The notes under the pieces were generated by a model. The model did no database searches. It saw only the letters and a program-made list of their open reading frames with translations, and was not told the DNA's origin. Source: Gemmobacter serpentinus (lineage in GTDB: Bacteria > Pseudomonadota > Alphaproteobacteria > Rhodobacterales > Rhodobacteraceae). Taken from it: 64,000 bases of DNA. Position 1 is the stretch's first letter; every line of letters begins with the position of its first letter. The DNA is taken from the NCBI RefSeq assembly GCF_008973825.1, contig NZ_WCHR01000019.1, positions 34,278-98,277 on the forward strand, written 5' to 3'. Both the position numbers and the translations under genes were made by a program. Shown here one piece after another: positions 14,791 through 23,956 of the stretch.

Positions 14791-15495
14791 TTACACGGCG
14801 CGGGTGACGCCGCCGTCGACCCGGATATTCTGGCCAGTGATATAGGCCGCGCCATCGGAAGCGAGGAAGGCAACCGTCGCCGCGATTTCCTCGGAGGTGC
14901 CGTAACGCTTCAAAGGCACGCCGTCGCGGCGCTCCTCGGTCGCGGGGAGACTGTCGATCCAGCCGGGCAGCACGTTGTTCATGCGGATGTTGTCGGCCGC
15001 ATAGGTATCGGCGAAGATCTTGGTGAAAGATGCGAGCCCGGCACGAGCAACGGCCGAGGTCGGGAACATCGCACTCGGCTCGAAGGCCCAGGCCGTCGAG
15101 ATGTTGATAATGACGCCGCCCTTCTGCTTCTGCATGGTCGGAGCGACGAGCCGAGCCGGCCGCACGACGTTCAGGAAATAGGTGTCGAACCCTGCGTGCC
15201 AGTCCTCGTCGGTGATTTCGAGGATCTGCTTGCGCGGGCCGTGGCCGGCGCTGTTGACCAGCACGTCGATACGTCCCCAACGCTCAAGGGTGCCGTCGAC
15301 GAGGCGCTTCAAGTCGTCATTCGACTGGTTCGAGCCCGTGACGCCGAAGCCCCCGAGTTCCTGTGCCAGTGCCTCACCCTTGCCAGAGGACGAGAGAACC
15401 GCGACCTTGAACCCATCTGCCGCCAGCCGGCGCGCAGCAGCCGCGCCCATTCCACTACCGCCAGCCGTGATGATTGCGATTTTTTCTACTGTCAT
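14791..15495 (-). CDS. SDR-family protein with altered catalytic motif
   Basis: A 234-residue classical-SDR fold: the nucleotide-binding glycine motif is TAGGSGMG (about residues 10-17), the NNAG equivalent is VNSAGHGP, and the C-terminal EIAATVAFLASDGAAYITGQNIRVDGG is standard. However the expected Tyr-x3-Lys is replaced: the region reads FPTSAVARAGLASFTK, where alignment by eye puts Ser in place of the tyrosine and Arg in place of the lysine. The protein may therefore bind NAD(P) without normal oxidoreductase chemistry, or use other residues. It is the first gene of the module and is read divergently from the LysR gene at 15,623. Confidence 0.8.
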   Translation of the reverse strand: MTVEKIAIITAGGSGMGAAAARRLAADGFKVAVLSSSGKGEALAQELGGFGVTGSNQSNDDLKRLVDGTLERWGRIDVLVNSAGHGPRKQILEITDEDWHAGFDTYFLNVVRPARLVAPTMQKQKGGVIINISTAWAFEPSAMFPTSAVARAGLASFTKIFADTYAADNIRMNNVLPGWIDSLPATEERRDGVPLKRYGTSEEIAATVAFLASDGAAYITGQNIRVDGGVTRAV

Positions 15496-15557
15496 ATCCG
15501 TGGCCTCTGAAAGAGAATTGATCGTGGAAGCCGCCTATACGGAGGCACTATGGATTG

Positions 15558-15581
15558 GTATCATCCTTTGAAACGGGATAC
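15558..15581. promoter_or_regulatory. Possible LysR operator between SDR and lysR genes
   Basis: The 127-bp divergent intergenic region contains GTATC (15,558-15,562) and GATAC (15,577-15,581), a dyad with the spacing expected of a LysR-type binding site. It lies about 40 bp upstream of the lysR start. Assigned by symmetry and position only. Confidence 0.35.
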
Positions 15582-15622
15582 GAACCAGTTCCACTCCCAT
15601 CACTCTGTAGAAAATCTATCCT

Positions 15623-16510
15623 ATGCCGGAAGGTTTCCCTCGACTCCCCTCGCTCAACGGCCTGCGCGTATTCGAGGTCGTGACGCGGCATCTCAACTTC
15701 CGGCTCGCGGCCGAGGAGCTGGGCGTCACGCAAGGGGCGGTCGCGCAGCAGATTCGCGGGCTGGAAGCCGAACTCGGGCTGAAGCTGTTTGAGCGCCAGC
15801 CACGCACGCTGGCCTTGACGGAGGCGGGCCGCAGCTACGTTGCCAATATCCGCCGGGCGTTCGAGTTGATCGCCGAGGCGACCGAAATGCTGAAGCCGGA
15901 ACCCAGGCACCTGACCATCAGCGTCACGCCGACCTTCGCATCACGCTGGCTGATCCCGCGCCTGCCAGATTTTACCGCCACACACCCGGATATAGACCTT
16001 CGTATCCTTGCCACGGATCGGCTTTCCAGCTTCCAGACGGATGCGGTCGACATCGCCGTGCGCTATGGGCGGCCACCCTTCGGGGCGGGCCTCAACACCG
16101 AACTCCTGTTCGAGCAGGTGATCGTCGCAGTTGCCAGCCCGCTTCTCCTCGAAAAGCTCGGTCCGCCCGACGAGGACGACAATCTCACGCGCTATGCGCT
16201 CCTACACGACGCACATAATTTCTGGCCACAGTTCCTCGAACGAGCCTATCCGGGTGGCGTGACCGCCTCAGCCAAGAACATTCGCTTCAACCAGACATCG
16301 CTCGCCGTTGACGCGGCTGTCGCCGGTCAGGGTCTGGCGTTAGCGAGCCTGTTCTTCGTGCAGGACGATATTGATGCAGGCCGCCTCGCGCGCCCCTTCG
16401 CGACGGAATTGCGCGTCGGTTCGGACTTCTACCTGGTTTCGCCGCGCAAGCCGCGCCACCCTGAACCGACAGCGGATGTGCGGAGCTGGCTCCTGACCGC
16501 CGCGCGATGA
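15623..16510 (+). CDS. LysR-type regulator, GcvA-like
   Basis: A 295-residue LysR protein. The N-terminal winged helix reads LNGLRVFEVVTRHLNFRLAAEELGVTQGAVAQQIRGLEAELGLKLFER (about residues 11-58), followed by the linker helix and a periplasmic-binding-protein-like effector domain starting at LTISVTPTFASRWLIPRLPDF. The R-F-G/A-type features and TAVDIAVRYG are characteristic of the GcvA/AmpR branch. It is transcribed away from the SDR-EamA-flavoprotein genes and almost certainly controls them; the inducer is unknown. Confidence 0.88.
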   Translation: MPEGFPRLPSLNGLRVFEVVTRHLNFRLAAEELGVTQGAVAQQIRGLEAELGLKLFERQPRTLALTEAGRSYVANIRRAFELIAEATEMLKPEPRHLTISVTPTFASRWLIPRLPDFTATHPDIDLRILATDRLSSFQTDAVDIAVRYGRPPFGAGLNTELLFEQVIVAVASPLLLEKLGPPDEDDNLTRYALLHDAHNFWPQFLERAYPGGVTASAKNIRFNQTSLAVDAAVAGQGLALASLFFVQDDIDAGRLARPFATELRVGSDFYLVSPRKPRHPEPTADVRSWLLTAAR

Positions 16511-16526
16511 ACCGAATCACCTGACA

Positions 16527-16558
16527 AGGACCAAGGCGCTGCTTTCAGGCTTGGTCCT
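16527..16558. terminator. Hairpin after lysR
   Basis: AGGACCAAG and CTTGGTCCT pair perfectly over 9 bp with a 14-nt loop, 17 bp after the lysR stop. There is no T run, so it is terminator-like at best. The rest of the 190-bp gap before trbB shows no gene. Confidence 0.45.
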
Positions 16559-16701
16559 AGATGGGGTCACCGCCGTTCTCCTGTATTTGCGCGCTACGCT
16601 ACTACGACGGTCGAAACTTGTTGAAACGACCCGATTTGGGTCTCTTTTAGTCATCCCCATCCGGGGATCGTCTCTCGCCTCCCCGGTGGAACGGGGACGA
16701 G

Positions 16702-17700
16702 ATGGCAGGCATCAACCACAAACAGGCAACGGTGGACCGCGGCGCGCGTATGCTCCGGACGGCGCTCGGGCCTGCCATCTCAACCTTGCTGCAAGACCCG
16801 TCTGTCGTCGAGGTCATGCTGAATCCCGACGGGCGCATCTGGGTCGACCGGCTGTCCGAAGGGCTGGCCGATACCGGCGAGATCCTGTCCGCCGCCGATG
16901 GCGAGCGCATCGTGCGGCTGGTGGCCCACCATGTCGGCGTCGAAGTGCATGCGCGCAGCCCACGGGTCTCGGCGGAGCTGCCGGAATCGGGAGAGCGCTT
17001 CGAGGGGTTGCTGCCCCCGGTGGTGTCCTCGCCTGCCTTCGCCATCCGCAAACCCGCCGTCGCGGTGTTCACCCTCGATGACTATGTGGCGGCCGGCATC
17101 ATGTCCGAGGATCAGGCAGAAGCACTCCGCGCCGCCGTCCAGTCGCGCGCGAACATCCTGGTCGCGGGCGGCACGTCCACCGGCAAGACCACGCTGACCA
17201 ATGCGCTGCTCGCCGAGGTGGCGAATACGCAGGATCGGGTCGTAATCATCGAGGATACCCGCGAGTTGCAATGCGCGGCGCCCAATCTGGTCGCCATGCG
17301 GACCAAGGATGGTGTCGCCACTCTGTCCGATCTGGTGCGCTCGTCCTTGCGCCTGCGCCCCGACCGTATCCCGATCGGTGAGGTCCGTGGGGCCGAAGCT
17401 CTGGACCTGCTCAAAGCCTGGGGCACCGGCCACCCCGGAGGGATCGGAACGATCCATGCCGGTTCCGGCATCGGCGCGCTGCGCCGCCTCGAACAACTCA
17501 TCCAGGAAGCGGTCGTCACCGTGCCGCGCGCGATGATCGCGGAAACCATCGACCTTGTTGCCGTCCTCTCCGGGCGCGGTTCCGCCCGCCGCCTTGCCGA
17601 GCTTGCCCGCGTCGAGGGGCTCGGGCCGGACGGAGACTACCGAATTTCCTCAGCCTTTTCAGAACCCGACACCACTCACAACACTGGAGAACCTGCATGA
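16702..17700 (+). CDS. trbB: TrbB, VirB11-type secretion ATPase
   Basis: A 332-residue hexameric ATPase of the VirB11 family. The N-terminal domain (residues 1-130) includes [15 protein letters not shown] and the C-terminal RecA-like domain carries Walker [17 protein letters not shown] (from about residue 154), the Asp box [12 protein letters not shown], Walker [18 protein letters not shown] and the His box [13 protein letters not shown]. It powers pilus assembly and switches the channel to DNA transfer, at the inner face of the cytoplasmic membrane. First gene of the trb operon; its stop overlaps the trbC start (ATGA). Confidence 0.95.
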   Translation: MAGINHKQATVDRGARMLRTALGPAISTLLQDPSVVEVMLNPDGRIWVDRLSEGLADTGEILSAADGERIVRLVAHHVGVEVHARSPRVSAELPESGERFEGLLPPVVSSPAFAIRKPAVAVFTLDDYVAAGIMSEDQAEALRAAVQSRANILVAGGTSTGKTTLTNALLAEVANTQDRVVIIEDTRELQCAAPNLVAMRTKDGVATLSDLVRSSLRLRPDRIPIGEVRGAEALDLLKAWGTGHPGGIGTIHAGSGIGALRRLEQLIQEAVVTVPRAMIAETIDLVAVLSGRGSARRLAELARVEGLGPDGDYRISSAFSEPDTTHNTGEPA

Positions 17701-18026
17701 TCCGTCGTGCCTTCCGTATCCGCCACCATATCGCAACCGCATCGGCCTTCGCCTGGGTGAGCCTGATGACGTCCCCGGCCTGGGCCTCCGGCTCCTCCAT
17801 GCCCTGGGAGGCGCCGCTGCAATCCATCCTCGAATCCGTCGAAGGTCCAGTGGCGAAAATCGTGGCGGTGATCATCATCATCGTCACGGGCCTGACACTG
17901 GCCTTCGGCGATACCGGCGGCGGTTTCCGGCGGCTGATCCAGATCGTCTTCGGCATCTCCATCGCCTTCGCGGCATCGAGCTTCTTCCTGTCGTTCTTCA
18001 GCTTCGGCGGGGGGGCGCTGGTCTGA
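17697..18026 (+). CDS. trbC: TrbC prepilin
   Basis: A 109-residue precursor: a basic start ([11 protein letters not shown]), a hydrophobic signal segment ending at PAWAS (about residue 30), and two membrane helices (KIVAVIIIIVTGLTLAFG and IVFGISIAFAASSFFLSFF) separated by a short glycine-rich turn. This is the VirB2/TrbC pilin form. In RP4 the mature subunit is trimmed and cyclised by TraF, which is encoded at 7,046. Coupled to trbB and trbD by overlapping stop and start codons. Confidence 0.9.
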   Translation: MIRRAFRIRHHIATASAFAWVSLMTSPAWASGSSMPWEAPLQSILESVEGPVAKIVAVIIIIVTGLTLAFGDTGGGFRRLIQIVFGISIAFAASSFFLSFFSFGGGALV

Positions 18027-18307
18027 TGGCCGTGAGCTTCGAGGCCCTCGATACCGTGCCGGGCTTCGCGGTGCCGGTTCACCGCGCCCTGACCGAGCCG
18101 ATCCTGCTCGGCGGGGCGCCCCGATCCGTCGCGATCCTCAACGGCACGCTGGCTGGCGCCGTCGGCCTCGGCCTTCAGCTATGGCTTGCAGGCATCCTGA
18201 TCTGGGCCGTCGGTCACATCGCCGCCGTCTGGGCCGCCAAACGCGATCCGCTCTTCGTCGAGGTCGCGCGCCGCCATCTTCGCATCCCCGGCCATCTTTC
18301 GGTGTGA
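18026..18307 (+). CDS. trbD: TrbD, VirB3-like membrane protein
   Basis: The start ATG 18,026 shares its A with the trbC stop. The 93-residue protein begins with a hydrophilic segment containing PVHRALTEPILLGGAPR, the conserved VirB3/TrbD beginning, followed by two closely spaced membrane helices (about 38-75) and a basic cytoplasmic tail with AAKRDPLFVEVARRHLR. It works with TrbE at the inner membrane. The frame is open well upstream, but that part overlaps trbC. Confidence 0.88.
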   Translation: MAVSFEALDTVPGFAVPVHRALTEPILLGGAPRSVAILNGTLAGAVGLGLQLWLAGILIWAVGHIAAVWAAKRDPLFVEVARRHLRIPGHLSV

Positions 18308-18317
18308 GGCACGAGCC

Positions 18318-20828
18318 ATGATGAATCTCGCAGAATACCGTCGCACCGCCTCACGCCTTGCCGACTACCTTCCCTGGGTGGCGCTGGTCGGCTCCGGCGT
18401 CGTGCTGAACAAGGACGGCTCGTTCCAGCGCACGGCGAAGTTCCGTGGTCCCGATCTGGATTCCGCCGTCGCGGCCGAGCTGGTCGCGGTGGCCGGGCGG
18501 CTGAACAACGCCTTCCGCCGTCTCGGCTCCGGCTGGGCCATCTTTGTCGAAGCACAGCGGTCGGAAGCCGCAAGCTATCCCGCAAGCCGCTTCCCCGATC
18601 CGGCCTCGGCGCTGGTCGATGCCGAGCGGAAGGCCGATTTCGAGGAGGAGGGCAGCCATTTCGTCTCTGGCTACTTCCTGACCTTCCTGTGGCTCCCGCC
18701 CGCCGAAGATGCCGCACGTTCCGAGTCCTGGCTGTATGAAGGGCGCGAGACCTCGGGCGTGAACCCCTGGGAACTGGTGCGCGGCTTCATCGACCGCACC
18801 GACCGCGTGCTGGCGCTGCTCGACGGCTTCATGCCCGAGTGCCGATGGCTCGATGACGCCGGCACGCTGACCTACCTCCACTCGACGATTTCGACCAACC
18901 GGCATCGCGTCCGCGTGCCCGAAACTCCGGTCTATCTCGATGCGCTGCTGGCCGATCAGCCGCTGACCGGCGGCCTGGAACCCCGACTGGGCAATCAACA
19001 TCTCCGGCTTCTGACGATCACCGGCTTTCCGGGCACCACCACACCCGGCCTGCTCGACGAGATGAACCGGCTGGCCTTTCCCTACCGATGGTCCACCCGC
19101 GCCATCCTTATGGACAAGACCGACGCGACCCGGCTGCTGACGAAGATCAGGCGGCAATGGTTCGCCAAGCGCAAGAGCATCGCGGCGATCATCAAGGAGG
19201 TGATGACCAACGAGCAATCTGCGCTCGTGGATACCGATGCGGCGAACAAGGCCGCCGACGCGGACATGGCCTTGCAGGAACTCGGCGCCGACATGGCCGG
19301 GATGGCCTATGTCACGGCGACCGTCACCGTCTGGGACGAGGACGCCCGCCGCGCCGACGAAAAGCTGCGGCTGGTCGAAAAGATCATCCAGTCCCGCGAT
19401 TTCAGCGTCATGGTCGAGACGGTCAATGCCGTCGACGCCTGGCTCGGCAGCCTGCCCGGACATGCCTATGCCAATGTCCGGCAGCCGCCGGTCTCGACGC
19501 TCAACCTTGCCCACATGGTCCCTTCGTCCGCCGTGTGGGCGGGGCCGGAACGCGACGATCATCTCGGCGCACCCCCACTGCTTTACGGCAGGACCGAGGG
19601 ATCGACGCCGTTCCGGCTTTCCCTGCATGTGGGCGACGTGGGCCATACCCTCGTCGTCGGACCGACCGGCGCGGGCAAATCCGTGCTGCTGGCGCTGATG
19701 GCCTTGCAGTTTCGCCGCTATCCGCGCGCTCAGGTCTTTGCCTTCGATTTCGGGGGGTCCATCCGCGCCTGCGCCCTCGCCATGCAAGGGGACTGGCACG
19801 ATCTTGGCGGCGAGCTGACCGATGCGGCCGATGCTTCCGTCTCGCTGCAACCGCTGGCTCGTATTCACCAGACCTCCGAGCGCGCCTGGGCTGCGGACTG
19901 GATCGTCGCGATCCTGATGCGCGAGAACATCCAGATCACCCCGGACGTCAAGGAACATATTTGGACGGCGCTGACTTCGCTTGCTTCCGCCCCGGTCGGC
20001 GAACGCACCATCACCGGCCTTGCCGTGCTGCTCCAGTCCAACGACCTGAAACAGGCGCTACGGCCTTATTGCGTCGGCGGCCCGTATGGTCGGCTGCTCG
20101 ACGCCGAGAGCGAACATCTCGGTTCGGCCGATGTCCAGGCATTTGAAATCGAGGGCCTCGTCGGCACCGGCGCAGCGCCCGCCGTCCTCTCCTATCTCTT
20201 CCACCGCATCGGCGATCGGTTGGGTGGGCAACCTACGCTGCTGATCATCGACGAGGGCTGGCTTGCGCTGGACGACGAAGGGTTCGCGGACCAACTCAGA
20301 GAATGGCTCAAGACCCTGCGCAAGAAGAACGCCAGCGTCATCTTCGCCACGCAGTCGCTGTCCGACATCGACAATTCCGCCATTGCTCCGGCCATCATTG
20401 AAAGCTGCCCGACGCGACTCCTCTTGCCGAACGAGCGCGCCATCGAACCCCAGATCACCGCGATCTATCGCCGCTTTGGCCTCAATGATCGCCAGATCGA
20501 AATCCTGGCCAGGGCGACTCCGAAGCGGGACTACTACTGCCAGTCGCGGCGTGGCAACCGCCTGTTCGATCTTGGATTGTCGGAGGTCGGTCTGGCGCTC
20601 TGCGCCGCCTCGGCCAAATCCGATCAGGCCCTGATCACCGAAATCCTCGCTGAACACGGTGGCGACGGGTTCCTCTCGGCCTGGCTCCGGGCACGCGACG
20701 TCGATTGGGCCGCCGATCTCATCCCGGACCTCACCAATCTCGCGACCGAAAGCGAGACCCTGCCGCCGACGGTCGCTGACCTCGGCGAAATCGAACTCAT
20801 CCTGGAAGAAGAGGAGATTACCCCATGA
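18318..20828 (+). CDS. trbE: TrbE, VirB4-type ATPase
   Basis: At 836 residues this is the largest trb product and of normal length for TrbE. The N-terminal half contains the CagE/TrbE/VirB domain (MNLAEYRRTASRLADYLPWVALV, later SGYFLTFLWLPP and ANVRQPPVSTLNLAHM). The ATPase half has Walker A VVGPTGAGKSVLLALM near residue 447 and Walker B PTLLIIDEGWLALDD near residue 645, followed by SVIFATQSLSDI. It supplies energy for assembly of the mating channel, at the inner membrane. Its end overlaps the trbJ start. Confidence 0.95.
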   Translation: MMNLAEYRRTASRLADYLPWVALVGSGVVLNKDGSFQRTAKFRGPDLDSAVAAELVAVAGRLNNAFRRLGSGWAIFVEAQRSEAASYPASRFPDPASALVDAERKADFEEEGSHFVSGYFLTFLWLPPAEDAARSESWLYEGRETSGVNPWELVRGFIDRTDRVLALLDGFMPECRWLDDAGTLTYLHSTISTNRHRVRVPETPVYLDALLADQPLTGGLEPRLGNQHLRLLTITGFPGTTTPGLLDEMNRLAFPYRWSTRAILMDKTDATRLLTKIRRQWFAKRKSIAAIIKEVMTNEQSALVDTDAANKAADADMALQELGADMAGMAYVTATVTVWDEDARRADEKLRLVEKIIQSRDFSVMVETVNAVDAWLGSLPGHAYANVRQPPVSTLNLAHMVPSSAVWAGPERDDHLGAPPLLYGRTEGSTPFRLSLHVGDVGHTLVVGPTGAGKSVLLALMALQFRRYPRAQVFAFDFGGSIRACALAMQGDWHDLGGELTDAADASVSLQPLARIHQTSERAWAADWIVAILMRENIQITPDVKEHIWTALTSLASAPVGERTITGLAVLLQSNDLKQALRPYCVGGPYGRLLDAESEHLGSADVQAFEIEGLVGTGAAPAVLSYLFHRIGDRLGGQPTLLIIDEGWLALDDEGFADQLREWLKTLRKKNASVIFATQSLSDIDNSAIAPAIIESCPTRLLLPNERAIEPQITAIYRRFGLNDRQIEILARATPKRDYYCQSRRGNRLFDLGLSEVGLALCAASAKSDQALITEILAEHGGDGFLSAWLRARDVDWAADLIPDLTNLATESETLPPTVADLGEIELILEEEEITP

Positions 20829-21604
20829 CGCGCACAATTCCCCGGCTCACCCGCATCGCCAGCGCTTCGGCGCTCGCCCTTGCGCTCACCGCACCGCTGG
20901 CGCTGACCCCGATGTTCACGACACCGGCCCACGCCTTCTTCGGCATTGGGCGGATCGTCTATGACCCGACCAACCACGCGGAGAACCTGCTGACCGCCGC
21001 CCGCACTCTGGAACAGATCAACAACCAGATCACCTCGCTCCAGAACGAGGCGCAGATGCTGATCAACCAGGCCCGCAACCTCGCGAGCCTGCCCTACAGT
21101 TCGCTTCAGGCGCTTCAGCAGAACGTCCAACGCACCCAGCAGCTTCTCGGGCAGGCCCAGAACATCGCCTTCGATGTGCAGAACATCGACCAGATGTTCC
21201 AGCAGGATTATGGCAACCTTTCCCTCACGGCCACCGACCAGCAGCTCATTGCGGATGCCCGAACCCGCTGGGAAAATACCGTCGGGGGTCTTCAGGACGC
21301 GATGCGGGTGCAGGCGGGTGTCGTCGGCAATATCGACAGCAACCGCGCGGAGATGTCCGCGCTCGTCGGCGAAAGCCAAGGGGCGACCGGCGCGCTTCAG
21401 GCCACCCAAGCCGGCAATCAGCTTCTCGCCCTCCAGTCGCAGCAGCTTTCCGACCTGATCGCGGTCATCTCGGCCAACGGCCGGGCCGACGCCCTGATGG
21501 AAGCCGAACGCGCGACCGCCGCCGAACAGGGCCGCATCCAGCGCGAACGCTTCCTGACACCGGGCTCGGGCTACCAGCCCGGCAACGCCCAGATGTTCAA
21601 CTGA
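20825..21604 (+). CDS. trbJ: TrbJ, VirB5-like protein
   Basis: A 259-residue exported protein. The signal peptide ends at about residue 37 (TTPAHA before FFGIG). The mature part is mostly helical and rich in Gln and Asn, with long amphipathic segments such as RTLEQINNQITSLQNEAQMLINQARNLASL. The N-terminal mature motif IVYDPTNHAENLLTAARTLEQINNQ is the recognisable TrbJ signature. It probably sits at the pilus tip or takes part in contact with the recipient, as VirB5 does. It overlaps trbE and is followed by trbK. Confidence 0.92.
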   Translation: MTRTIPRLTRIASASALALALTAPLALTPMFTTPAHAFFGIGRIVYDPTNHAENLLTAARTLEQINNQITSLQNEAQMLINQARNLASLPYSSLQALQQNVQRTQQLLGQAQNIAFDVQNIDQMFQQDYGNLSLTATDQQLIADARTRWENTVGGLQDAMRVQAGVVGNIDSNRAEMSALVGESQGATGALQATQAGNQLLALQSQQLSDLIAVISANGRADALMEAERATAAEQGRIQRERFLTPGSGYQPGNAQMFN

Positions 21605-21621
21605 CGCCGGGGAGGCCCATC

Positions 21622-21909
21622 ATGGAGGGGAAGGTGCTGGCCCGGATCGCAGCCATCGTATTCGTAGCCGTCGCCATCACGGCGGCGATCATCGAGATGA
21701 ACCGCGAGGATGTAGCCGGTCCGGCCCCTTCCGTTCCTTTGCAGACGCGACAGGTCGATCTCCTGCGCGAGGGGCAGCGTCTCTGTCAGGAAATGGGCGA
21801 GGCGGCGGCCAATGACGCCGAATGCTTGGCGATCTGGGCCGAAACCCGCGACCGCTTCCTCGGACGGTCGCCCGCGCAGTCGACGCCTGGCCCGGATGGG
21901 GAGCGATAA
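21622..21909 (+). CDS. trbK: TrbK-like entry exclusion lipoprotein/membrane protein
   Basis: A 95-residue protein with one N-terminal membrane segment (residues 6-24, VLARIAAIVFVAVAITAAI). The exported remainder has two cysteines in LCQEMGEAAANDAECLAIWAETRDRF, a pattern seen in the alternative TrbK group of alphaproteobacterial elements. It lacks a lipobox, unlike RP4 TrbK. In such systems TrbK in the recipient's membrane prevents entry of a second copy of the same element. The order J-K-L is the standard one. Confidence 0.8.
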   Translation: MEGKVLARIAAIVFVAVAITAAIIEMNREDVAGPAPSVPLQTRQVDLLREGQRLCQEMGEAAANDAECLAIWAETRDRFLGRSPAQSTPGPDGER

Positions 21910-21911
21910 TC

Positions 21912-23270
21912 ATGGGCGGAACGGGGGTCATCGACAATTTTCTCGGTATCTTCACCAGCTACATCGACTCGGGCTTTGGCCTGCTCGGCGGTGAAGTTGC
22001 CTTCATCGCGACGACGCTGATCGTCATAGACGTCACGCTCGCCGCCCTGTTTTGGGCCTGGGGCGCCGACGACGACATTCTCGCGCGCCTGGTGAAGAAG
22101 ACGATCTTTGTCGGTGTCTTCGCCTATATCATTGGCAATTGGAACAGCCTCGCACGCATCGTCTTCGAGAGCTTCGCCGGGCTGGGCCTCATGGCTTCCG
22201 GCACAGGCTTTTCGGCCGCAGATCTCCTGCGCCCCGGCCGCGTTGCCCAGATCGGTCTCGACGCCGGGCGGCCGCTGCTCGAATCCATCTCCAGTCTCAT
22301 GGGCTGGATCGCCGTCTTTGAAAACCTGGTGCAGATCCTCTGCCTGTTCTTCGCCTGGGCACTGGTTATCCTCGCCTTCTTTATTTTGGCAATCCAGCTC
22401 TTCGTCACCCTGATCGAGTTCAAGCTGACCACGCTTGCGGGCTTCGTGCTGATCCCCTTCGGCCTGTTCGGCAAGACCGCCTTCATGGCGGAACGGGTTC
22501 TGGGGAACGTCATCTCTTCCGGCATCAAGGTGTTGGTCCTCGCCGTCATCATCGGCATCGGCTCGACACTCTTCGGCCAGTTCACCGCCGGCTTCGGCGG
22601 CGCGACCCCGACCATCGACGACGCCATGGCGATCGTGCTGGCAGCCCTTTCCCTTCTCGGCCTCGGCATCTTCGGCCCCGGCATCGCCACCGGCCTCGTC
22701 TCCGGCGGCCCGCAACTCAGTGCTGGCGCTGCCGTCGGGACTGGCCTCGCTGTCGGCGGTGCCGCGATCGCTGCCGGTGGTGCGACCATGCTCGCCGCGC
22801 GGGGGGGCGGTGCCACACTCTCGGGCGGTGCTGCACTTGCACGCGGCGGGGCCTCAGCCGCCGGCGCAGCATCGTCTGCCTATTCCCTCGGCTCCATGGG
22901 TGGGTCAGGCGCGGCGGGGGTCGCTTCCGGCCTTGGCGGTGTGGCGCGCGCCGCAGGCTCGGCTGCCATCTCGCCTTTGAAGCGCGCAGCCTCCCATGCC
23001 GCCGACAGCATGAAGTCCAGCTATTCCGATGGCGCAAGGGCCGGATTTGCGGCGTCCGGCGGCAGTTCGTCCATGGGCACGGTCGGGGGCGCCCCGTCGC
23101 CCGAGCAATCACCTCCTTCAGCCGCTGATGGTCCACCGGCCTGGGCGCAGCAGATGCGCCGCAGCCGGGCGATGAGCCACGGCGTCACCGCTGCCGCCCA
23201 TGCCGTCCGGTCCGGCGACAGCCACGGTGGCGGCTCCTCAGTCAGCCTTTCCGAAAGTGACCGCACATGA
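21912..23270 (+). CDS. trbL: TrbL, VirB6-like channel protein
   Basis: Start at ATG 21,912, just after trbK; the open frame reaches further upstream into it. The 452-residue protein has six or so membrane helices in the first 290 residues (for example LCLFFAWALVILAFFILAIQ and VLVLAVIIGIGSTLFG), the TrbL/VirB6 domain. The last 160 residues are low-complexity Gly, Ala and Ser and probably extend into the periplasm or cytoplasm. It forms the inner-membrane DNA passage. Overlaps trbF by 4 bp. Confidence 0.93.
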   Translation: MGGTGVIDNFLGIFTSYIDSGFGLLGGEVAFIATTLIVIDVTLAALFWAWGADDDILARLVKKTIFVGVFAYIIGNWNSLARIVFESFAGLGLMASGTGFSAADLLRPGRVAQIGLDAGRPLLESISSLMGWIAVFENLVQILCLFFAWALVILAFFILAIQLFVTLIEFKLTTLAGFVLIPFGLFGKTAFMAERVLGNVISSGIKVLVLAVIIGIGSTLFGQFTAGFGGATPTIDDAMAIVLAALSLLGLGIFGPGIATGLVSGGPQLSAGAAVGTGLAVGGAAIAAGGATMLAARGGGATLSGGAALARGGASAAGAASSAYSLGSMGGSGAAGVASGLGGVARAAGSAAISPLKRAASHAADSMKSSYSDGARAGFAASGGSSSMGTVGGAPSPEQSPPSAADGPPAWAQQMRRSRAMSHGVTAAAHAVRSGDSHGGGSSVSLSESDRT

Positions 23271-23956
23271 ACACCTTCAAACGACCGACGACCCATTACG
23301 GCAAGGTGCCGGAACCCGAAACGCCCTATCAGCGCGCCGCGCAAGTCTGGGACGACCGCATCGGCTCGGCCCGCGTGCAGGCGAGGAACTGGCGCTACAT
23401 GGCGTTCGGTTCGCTGATCCTCTCGGTCGGGTTCGCCGGCGCTCTTGTCTGGCAATCTGCGCGCGGAACCGTCGTGCCCTGGGTCGTTCAAGTCGACAAT
23501 CTCGGCCAGGCGCAGACCGTTGCCCCCGCTACCGCCGATTATCGGCCGACCGATCCGCAGATCGCATTCCATCTCGGCCGCTTCATCGAACAGGTCCGCT
23601 CGCTTCCGGCTGACCCGATCATTGTCCGTCAGAACTGGCTCAGGGCCTATGACTGGACCACGGATCGCGGCGCCGTGGCGCTCAACGACTACGCCCGCGC
23701 CAACGACCCGTTCACGCGCGTCGGCCGCCAGCAGGTCGCCGTCGAGGTGTCGAGCATCATCCGGGCGTCCCCGGACAGTTTCCGCGTAGCCTGGACCGAA
23801 CGCCACTACGAAAACGGCCAGCTCTCCACCACCGAGCGATGGACCGCGATCCTCACCATCGTCATCCAGCCGCCGCGTGACGCCGAGCGCCTGCGCGCCA
23901 ATCCCTTGGGAATCTATGTCAACGCAATCAACTGGTCGCGGGAGATGAGTCAATGA
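23267..23956 (+). CDS. trbF: TrbF, VirB8-like protein
   Basis: A 229-residue bitopic protein: a cytoplasmic N-terminus with the conserved NTFKRPTTHYGKVPEPETPYQRAAQVWDDRIGSA region, one membrane helix at about residues 44-62, and a periplasmic VirB8-fold domain. YENGQLSTTERWTAILTIVIQPPRD near the end is characteristic. It links inner-membrane and core components of the channel. Its start overlaps trbL and its end overlaps trbG. Confidence 0.93.
   Translation: MNTFKRPTTHYGKVPEPETPYQRAAQVWDDRIGSARVQARNWRYMAFGSLILSVGFAGALVWQSARGTVVPWVVQVDNLGQAQTVAPATADYRPTDPQIAFHLGRFIEQVRSLPADPIIVRQNWLRAYDWTTDRGAVALNDYARANDPFTRVGRQQVAVEVSSIIRASPDSFRVAWTERHYENGQLSTTERWTAILTIVIQPPRDAERLRANPLGIYVNAINWSREMSQ

Noticed and set aside
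18351..19958. A 535-codon minus-strand frame opposite trbE
   Set aside because: It lies wholly inside trbE and has shadow-type composition, with no binding site or family match.
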